A program made the translations under genes and the position numbers. This document shows positions 10,186 to 64,000 of a stretch of DNA of 64,000 bases, in pieces. Source of the stretch: Branchiostoma floridae (Eukaryota; Chordata; Leptocardii; Amphioxiformes; Branchiostomatidae); NCBI RefSeq assembly GCF_000003815.2, contig NC_049983.1, forward strand, positions 126,001 through 190,000. Direction: 5' to 3'. Under the pieces are notes generated by a model, which ran no database searches, had not been told where the DNA came from, and saw only the letters and a program-made list of their open reading frames with translations. Numbering within the stretch: position 1 is the stretch's first letter; every line of letters starts with the position of its first letter.

Positions 10186-11131
10186 CCCTATTCAGACCAG
10201 GCTTTTTTGGTCATCCCTGGACCGGGGGGGGGGGGCTTTTGAGGCCCTCCACTTCTAAGTCCTATAACTCTAAAACGACGTGCCGTAGAGCCACCAAATT
10301 TTTAGGATATGATTTCGACATGATATCTAACAAGCATTTGACGTTTGACGTTACGTTGACGTAAGATGACGTAATTATGACGTCATCAATTTGATTATAT
10401 TGGCCGGACCCATGAAAAAAGGTATTCTCAGAAAACTTCAAGTTATGATACAAAATTGTAACAACAAGTGCAGATAATAAAATAATAATGTTTATTACGA
10501 CTTGTGTTGCCAATAGCATCATCAATGACGTCAAAATGACGTCATAAAATGACGTCATGCCCATCTAAGATACGAGTTGGGCTCCGCCATATTATATCCA
10601 CCACCTTGAATTTTTAAAAATACTTTTTTTGCAACAAATAATCCCAAAGGGCAATGGAAATAGACTAAATTCATTCATTTAGATGGTTTTTGATGAAGAA
10701 ATACCAGGTTGTTACAAATTTTAAGGGATAATTAGCTTGTTATTCTTGATCTGGCCATACGGTCCGCCATCTTGGATTTGGGGCTGATGACATCATCAAA
10801 TTAGCATTATTTATGCATATATAATTAGGAAAGATATGCTAAATAATATAAGATTTCATTTATGTAACAAAATAGAAATATAGCAAATAAATGTGAAAAA
10901 TACATTGTTAGAACCAAAAAGTGATTTTTGGCAAAACTGCCTGTCAACAAACGGTTGCCATGGCAACACGAAAAAATGGAAAATTTGTCAAACTTCGTAA
11001 AATTGTTGCCAACAATATTTCAGGAAAACTCACGAAACTTGGTGGCTCTAGCGTAAGCCGTTCTGGCGTTATAGGACATCAAAGTCGGCGCGGGCCTCAA
11101 AAGTCCACCCCCCCCCCCGATCTGAATAGGG
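10186..11131. mobile_element. Non-autonomous inverted-repeat element, piggyBac-like ends
   Basis: The ends are CCCTATTCAGA (10186) and TCTGAATAGGG (to 11131). About 100 bp of imperfect inverted repeat continues inward, through a G-run or C-run, TTTTGAGGCCC, GTCCTATAAC and TAGAGCCACCAA. The right end is followed by TTAA. The left end is preceded by TTAAAA. TTAA target sites with CCC-starting termini are typical of piggyBac-type elements. No transposase is encoded in the 946 bp. Family assignment is inference. Confidence 0.65.
10378..10557. promoter_or_regulatory. Four CRE palindromes (TGACGTCA) inside the element
   Basis: Perfect TGACGTCA sites lie at 10378, 10526, 10537 and 10550, with extra half-sites (TGACGTAA and similar) between 10338 and 10375. 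TGACGTCA is the consensus of CREB/ATF bZIP factors. Function here is not shown. The repeats may serve the element rather than the host. Confidence 0.5.
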
Positions 11132-11454
11132 TTAATGCTTAGATCACAATTGGTAAAAAGTGGCCCTTCCGGGCAATTCAGGGCTTTTTTTGTACTTTCG
11201 GACGTGACCACTAAGTGGCACCTTAGGATGCCACCCACCCACCGTGCTATTTTTTGCGCACGGCCGGGCCCCAAATTTTAACTCGAAGTTAAAATCAACC
11301 CGGGGACCGGCGACAAATACACGCCATGACCTACCCGTGACACACCAAGAGGTACTCCTGCGGTATCCGGCAATCCACAGGGACAAATTTGTGCTTCAAG
11401 GAAACAATGTACTCAGAATCATCAACAGAATGCGACGAACGGGTTTAAGAATCA

Positions 11455-14412
11455 AATTGTTTATTGCACTTCCATAACATTCCTTGCAAATGAATATATT
11501 ACATATATGTACTGAAAGTCAAATTGCAGTATGCCCTATTTATTCTATAGTCTCTTGCTAACTCTATCTACAGTCTAACTATCAATTCTTACATGGCAAC
11601 AAAGCAAATGCCAAAGTAATACAAAAGGTTTGTTAACTTTTCTTTAATTTACAAGTGTGGAGTACAAACCGCATTGTGTTAAAAATTCCTTAAATATGTG
11701 CAGTTAGGAAATTTCTCTGGCTACAGTTAGATTCGGACCGTGCAGCTGTTTATATCGTATGCATCTTTTCACAAATGCCAAACCTTATTATAAAGCAGCA
11801 GAACGGGAACATTGCAAAATTGGCAAGTTTTGGAAAATACTTTTCATATAAAAATTTGGGGAGCAATCATAACATATCATCTAGCTTTTGCAATATCAGA
11901 GAAATATTATTCGTATGATTCGCACTAGTTGCCTCGCAAGTAAGAGAAGCGCAGTAAATACGATGCCTAAATGAAAAGCTTTTTTTTCTTCAAAAAACTG
12001 CAATGGAGTTATTAATTTTCGTACAATGTCATGCATACCTTTGGCATGATTTTCAATGGACCTCTATATCAAGTACTGTGCATTATTGCAAAGGTTTCGA
12101 CAACAAGTCTTTTTTTTTTCCTGTACGGAAAATATCATCACTTTACAGAGGGAACATGCATTGTTTACTTTTGTACAGTTCATGCACCAGTCTTTCCAAT
12201 CTCGCCTGTCTCAGCCTTTTCTTTTGTCAGTCTTTATCGTACAGGTTGACCCTGAATCTTCTGTTCTGTTAAGGCCATTGTAATGTTACAATCATAGACA
12301 CAGGTGTAAATGCAATGCCGTAGGTCATCATAGCTATATTGAAATACTCTATACACACTCCACACGCAGTAATTTTTCACATCATTTCTATCACACAGCA
12401 TCAGTTTTTTTTTTAAATCTCTATCTTTAGCAGGTTCCCGTTTCCAGGAATTTATCACCCCGTATCCATCGCTTATATACCCTTAGAATTTTCTTTCCAA
12501 CTCTAGGCAGGTCCTGGCACAACAGCACCGTTCTGTTTCCGGTCTGAATCAGAACAAAGGAATTCCGTTTTCCAAACAACCCATGTCTTTTATATCATGA
12601 GCATTGCCGGAAACATAAAACTTGGGCCCTGGGCACAGGTTTAGATCGAAAGCAGAAAACTGAGCAAAGCGTGTTTTATAAAGAAAAACTACTGCTTCAG
12701 TAACGCAGTACTGCCAAAACCAATAAAAAGGAAAGCGTTTGTTCTTTACACACTGTCACTCACTCACTTATCGAGCTGACTTTAACGCAGTTAAGCTTGT
12801 TCTTTTTTTAAAGACATAACCGATGGTGAGGTTTGTTTTGCTTTGCTCGTTGCGAGACTTGACTGGCATCCTTGCCTGCAACTCTGTGCTTGGGCCGGCC
12901 AGCACAAGCGTCTGGCTCGACCCATCAACTCGGTAGTTGTCCAAGGACAGGGATGCCACGAAAAAGAGAATGATATACCATTCGGCTCGCCTCTGAGGCG
13001 TTGCCAAAAAAAAAACGCAAAATGCACACAATTCGTTTCAACTTCAGTCAAAACACTGAGGAATTCGTCGTTGTTGTTTACAAACGTATGAACTGGTCCA
13101 AACTCACTGGGATCAAGGAGGAATACTTAAAGGATTTTCGAGTTTACGAACTCCTAAGACAGAAACCTTGGGTAAAGAAGAAGTTGAACGATGCTGATTT
13201 CTTTTACAGTTATAAGAGAAACAGTTAAGTGATGTTGCACCCAACACACTGCCCACGATAGTCCAAACTGGATGGATGTAGTAAAATTAACAGACATGTA
13301 CAGTTACGTTCCCGTCACTATTTTACAATTTTACTTCTAATAGCTTCCAAGTTAACTTCACATTCGACACGAGCACCGCTTGGCCACGGCGCCCTTTACA
13401 TACAGTGTCATGCTCTTTAACCTCTTGATAATGATGCCGTAGATTCTTCACTCTCCTCATCAGTAAAAGGTAAATAAATAAATAAATCCAACCATAATAC
13501 CTTGTCAGTATCAAATACATGCAACTGTGAATTCCGAAGAAATTCAATAGGATCCTTTGAGCTAGACTTTAAATAGCCCAAGAAGGGAGCACCACAATCC
13601 TCAAATGCAAGTATATAAAAATAAACTCAGGAACAAGTGGCATTTACAGTTTCCCTATGCTTTGTCATTGTCAGTTTCTTTTAGATGACATGTTTGGAGG
13701 TGGTGCATGTTACTCTGTTGAAGTATACATTTGTGTACAATAAACTTTCAGGATCTCCTTCTGACAACTAGTCCTCATTTCAAGGTTTTCAGGGAGATCT
13801 GTCGGCTACTACGTCTGCTATAGCTATATGGTATTGCAGTAAAGGTCACAGAAAGTTAAATTGATTATACCTACATATTTTTTTTCTGTCATGGATATTC
13901 AAAGTCCTTAGTTGACTGCATAATGCAAGTTATTAAATGCTATCTTTGTAGTAACAGAGGCAAGATAAGCAGCCAATATTGCCTTAAGATGTGCCTTCTC
14001 CACCTGTAAGTTTGATACTGCTGGGCCTCGCCAGTCTGTTTGACGCACTCGGCCAAAACAATGGCATTCTTCTTTCTCACTGGTCTTCAACCTCGGACTC
14101 ACTTCTGCAAAGCTATGCCTGCGACCTCGACCGTCAGCCATCCTTTCATCGAGGTAGCAATTGTTTTTAGAGGGTGACCATTGACGCTTGGTGTGACGAT
14201 GAGGATATGGGACCTGCAGAAGCATGATGGCATCCTTGAAATAGATATGGGGGCAGGGAACATTACAAGATGGCAGCAATTCTGCCCTTCATTTTTTCTT
14301 AAAACGTCTTCGAGGGTTTACGAACGTGGTAAATCGTTCTTCAAATCCGAACAAAGATATAAGAATCTGTAGGTATAAAAGGTGGTGTTTTTTCCCCATG
14401 CACACCATCTTG
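11455..14412 (-). other. Probable 3' UTR of the Cav1 gene
   Basis: No further coding exon is seen downstream of the stop at 14413. AATAAA hexamers on the minus strand lie at 11539-11544 and 11460-11465, and could end the transcript. That would make a 3' UTR of about 3 kb, unless a nearer non-canonical signal is used. Plus-strand open frames here (for example 13001-13228) show no recognisable domain and are taken as chance. A palindrome ATTTTAACTCGAAGTTAAAAT lies just beyond, near 11276-11296. Confidence 0.4.
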
Positions 14413-62843
<48,431 letters not shown>

Positions 62844-63612
62844 CTGGCGAGAAACAGGAAACAATTACTCAGTAAGCTATCTATATAACAATGAGTCAAG
62901 AATATGTACAAGAGGCAACAAATATACATTTGGTGTGTTCCGCCGAAGGGCAGTTATACCGGCTATATAGATACAGATACAGATGACACAAGCCATTTAG
63001 ACACAGTAAAACATACACATGTATGTGTAACATTAGTTCACCTTTATCCTCAAGCAAGGAAACCCATATCCATAAGGGATGTGAAGTAGACAGTCTATGG
63101 TTTTTAAACTGAAACATTTTCAAAATTATGTAGTTTCTAATTATAATTACTGTCCGTTGACTTGATACTAGTCCCTTTTGAAAAACAATGGATATAGATT
63201 ACCCCACATATAAAGGTGAGCTAGCATTATGTCTTAGTCATAGTAATACATTTTGTATTAAACTAGCACTGTCCACAGATATACATGTGTACATACAGTT
63301 CTTTCACCACTTAAAGCATTGCTGTGAACCTGTGTGGTCCATTAGCAATGGCTTAGCTTACAGTTGTTTCTACAACAAGGAATTTGGAGGTGTTTTAATT
63401 TTGCTTCTGATATACAATGTCATGTACCTGTTACATGTCTGTACAATGATTATTTTTTGGAGTTATGGATTTATTAACAAGCTTTTCGTGAATTTAAACA
63501 TCAGGCTGATATATAAGTTCTTTTTTTTTTACACCCAAACTGTTTCTAAGTGTTTGGAACAGCTAACAAGTTTACAAATTTTAAAGATACAGCACAAGAC
63601 ATGATCCCTAAA
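62844..63612 (-). other. Cav1 intron upstream of e1
   Basis: About 0.8 kb visible, AT-rich. The II-III linker exons expected upstream are not in the window. A plus-strand frame at 63188-63604 has no recognised domain. Confidence 0.5.
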
Positions 63613-64000
63613 TACGAGGGGCGGTCAATAAGTAATGCCCCTGACCCATTTTCCATAGCAGGAGATTAATGAAACTTGGCACAATTATCAGTCTTTCTCT
63701 TCATAGGAACCACCCAGAGTTATGCATTTCTCCCATTGTTTGATGCAGCTCTGAACACCGTTTTTGTAGGACACCCCAGGTTGGCCCTCCAACAGATGCC
63801 TCATCAATGGCAGAAGAGGGACGACCAGGTCTGGGAGCTGTTTCCACAGACTTCCGGCCATGTTTGAATTCAGGATGCCAGCGTTTTACAAGGTCATATG
63901 ATGGGTCTTCTTTGGTGTGCGTCCTTTCAAATACAAAAACCGGATCACTGCGCGACACTCAACTGGTTCCATTTCACACCTGGTCCATTTCGCACCTGGC
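63613..64000 (-). pseudogene. Internally deleted mariner transposon
   Basis: At 63614 TA is followed by CGAGGGGCGGTCAATAAGTA, a mariner-type terminal sequence. Minus-strand reading from about 63973 gives the N-terminal helix-turn-helix region (VECRAVIRFLYLKGRTPK, then after a shift YDLVKRWHPEFKHGRKSVE). It then breaks near SSAIDE and resumes as a typical mariner C-terminus in another frame (WEKCITLGGSYEEKD before the stop). The catalytic DDD core is absent. The copy is dead and its 5' end lies beyond the window. Confidence 0.85.

Noticed and set aside
13001-13228. Plus-strand frame of 75 codons with a Lys-rich start (MPKKKRKMH).
   Set aside because: It lies in the probable 3' UTR of the channel, has no recognised domain and follows an A-run. 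Chance is more likely.

Overview
The window is animal genomic DNA, most likely from a cephalochordate (amphioxus, Branchiostoma). The evidence is a split chordate-type calcium channel gene, tRNA-derived SINEs, a LINE with an RT-endonuclease ORF, and many short inverted-repeat DNA elements. The species call is inference from gene structure and repeat style, since no search could be run. One assembly gap (31506-31893) is present.

One host gene dominates. The minus strand from 62843 down to 14413 carries the 3' two thirds of an L-type (Cav1) voltage-gated calcium channel alpha-1 subunit. It runs from segment IIIS1 through domain IV, the EF-hand, the pre-IQ and IQ calmodulin-binding region and a long C-terminal tail to a stop after a PDZ-ligand-like VTTL terminus. 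Domains I and II and the 5' end lie beyond position 64000. I reconstructed 32 exons at 26 exon positions. Every junction is phase-compatible, and one exon choice per position gives 4528 nt, or about 1508 codons of continuous reading frame. I name them e1 (5'-most) to e26 (last).

The main discovery is that six exon positions are tandem duplicates that look mutually exclusive: e2 (IIIS2), e6 (domain III S5-P turret), e10 (IVS2), e11 (IVS3), e14 (domain IV S5-P linker) and e20 (IQ calmodulin-binding motif). Paired exons have matching phases. Three pairs are separated by introns of only 47, 69 and 87 nt. For three pairs, joining both copies breaks the frame. This allows up to 64 channel versions from the visible part of the gene. 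A 46-bp minisatellite (about 20 units, 61797-62726) is built from the 5' splice site of e1, so the intron carries a ladder of near-identical donor sites.

Layout. 1-11440 is repeat-rich intergenic DNA with diverged direct repeats, a palindromic-core array, a foldback element (4593-5868), an internally deleted LINE (about 6500-9200, minus), a duplicated unknown repeat on each side of it, and a piggyBac-like inverted-repeat element (10186-11131) with four CRE palindromes. A possible small plus-strand gene end lies at 3015-3420. 11440-14412 is the probable 3' UTR of the channel. 14413-62843 is the channel, with MITEs, SINEs, minisatellites and a 5-kb TA-flanked element (36216-41240) in its introns. 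63613-64000 is an internally deleted mariner copy.
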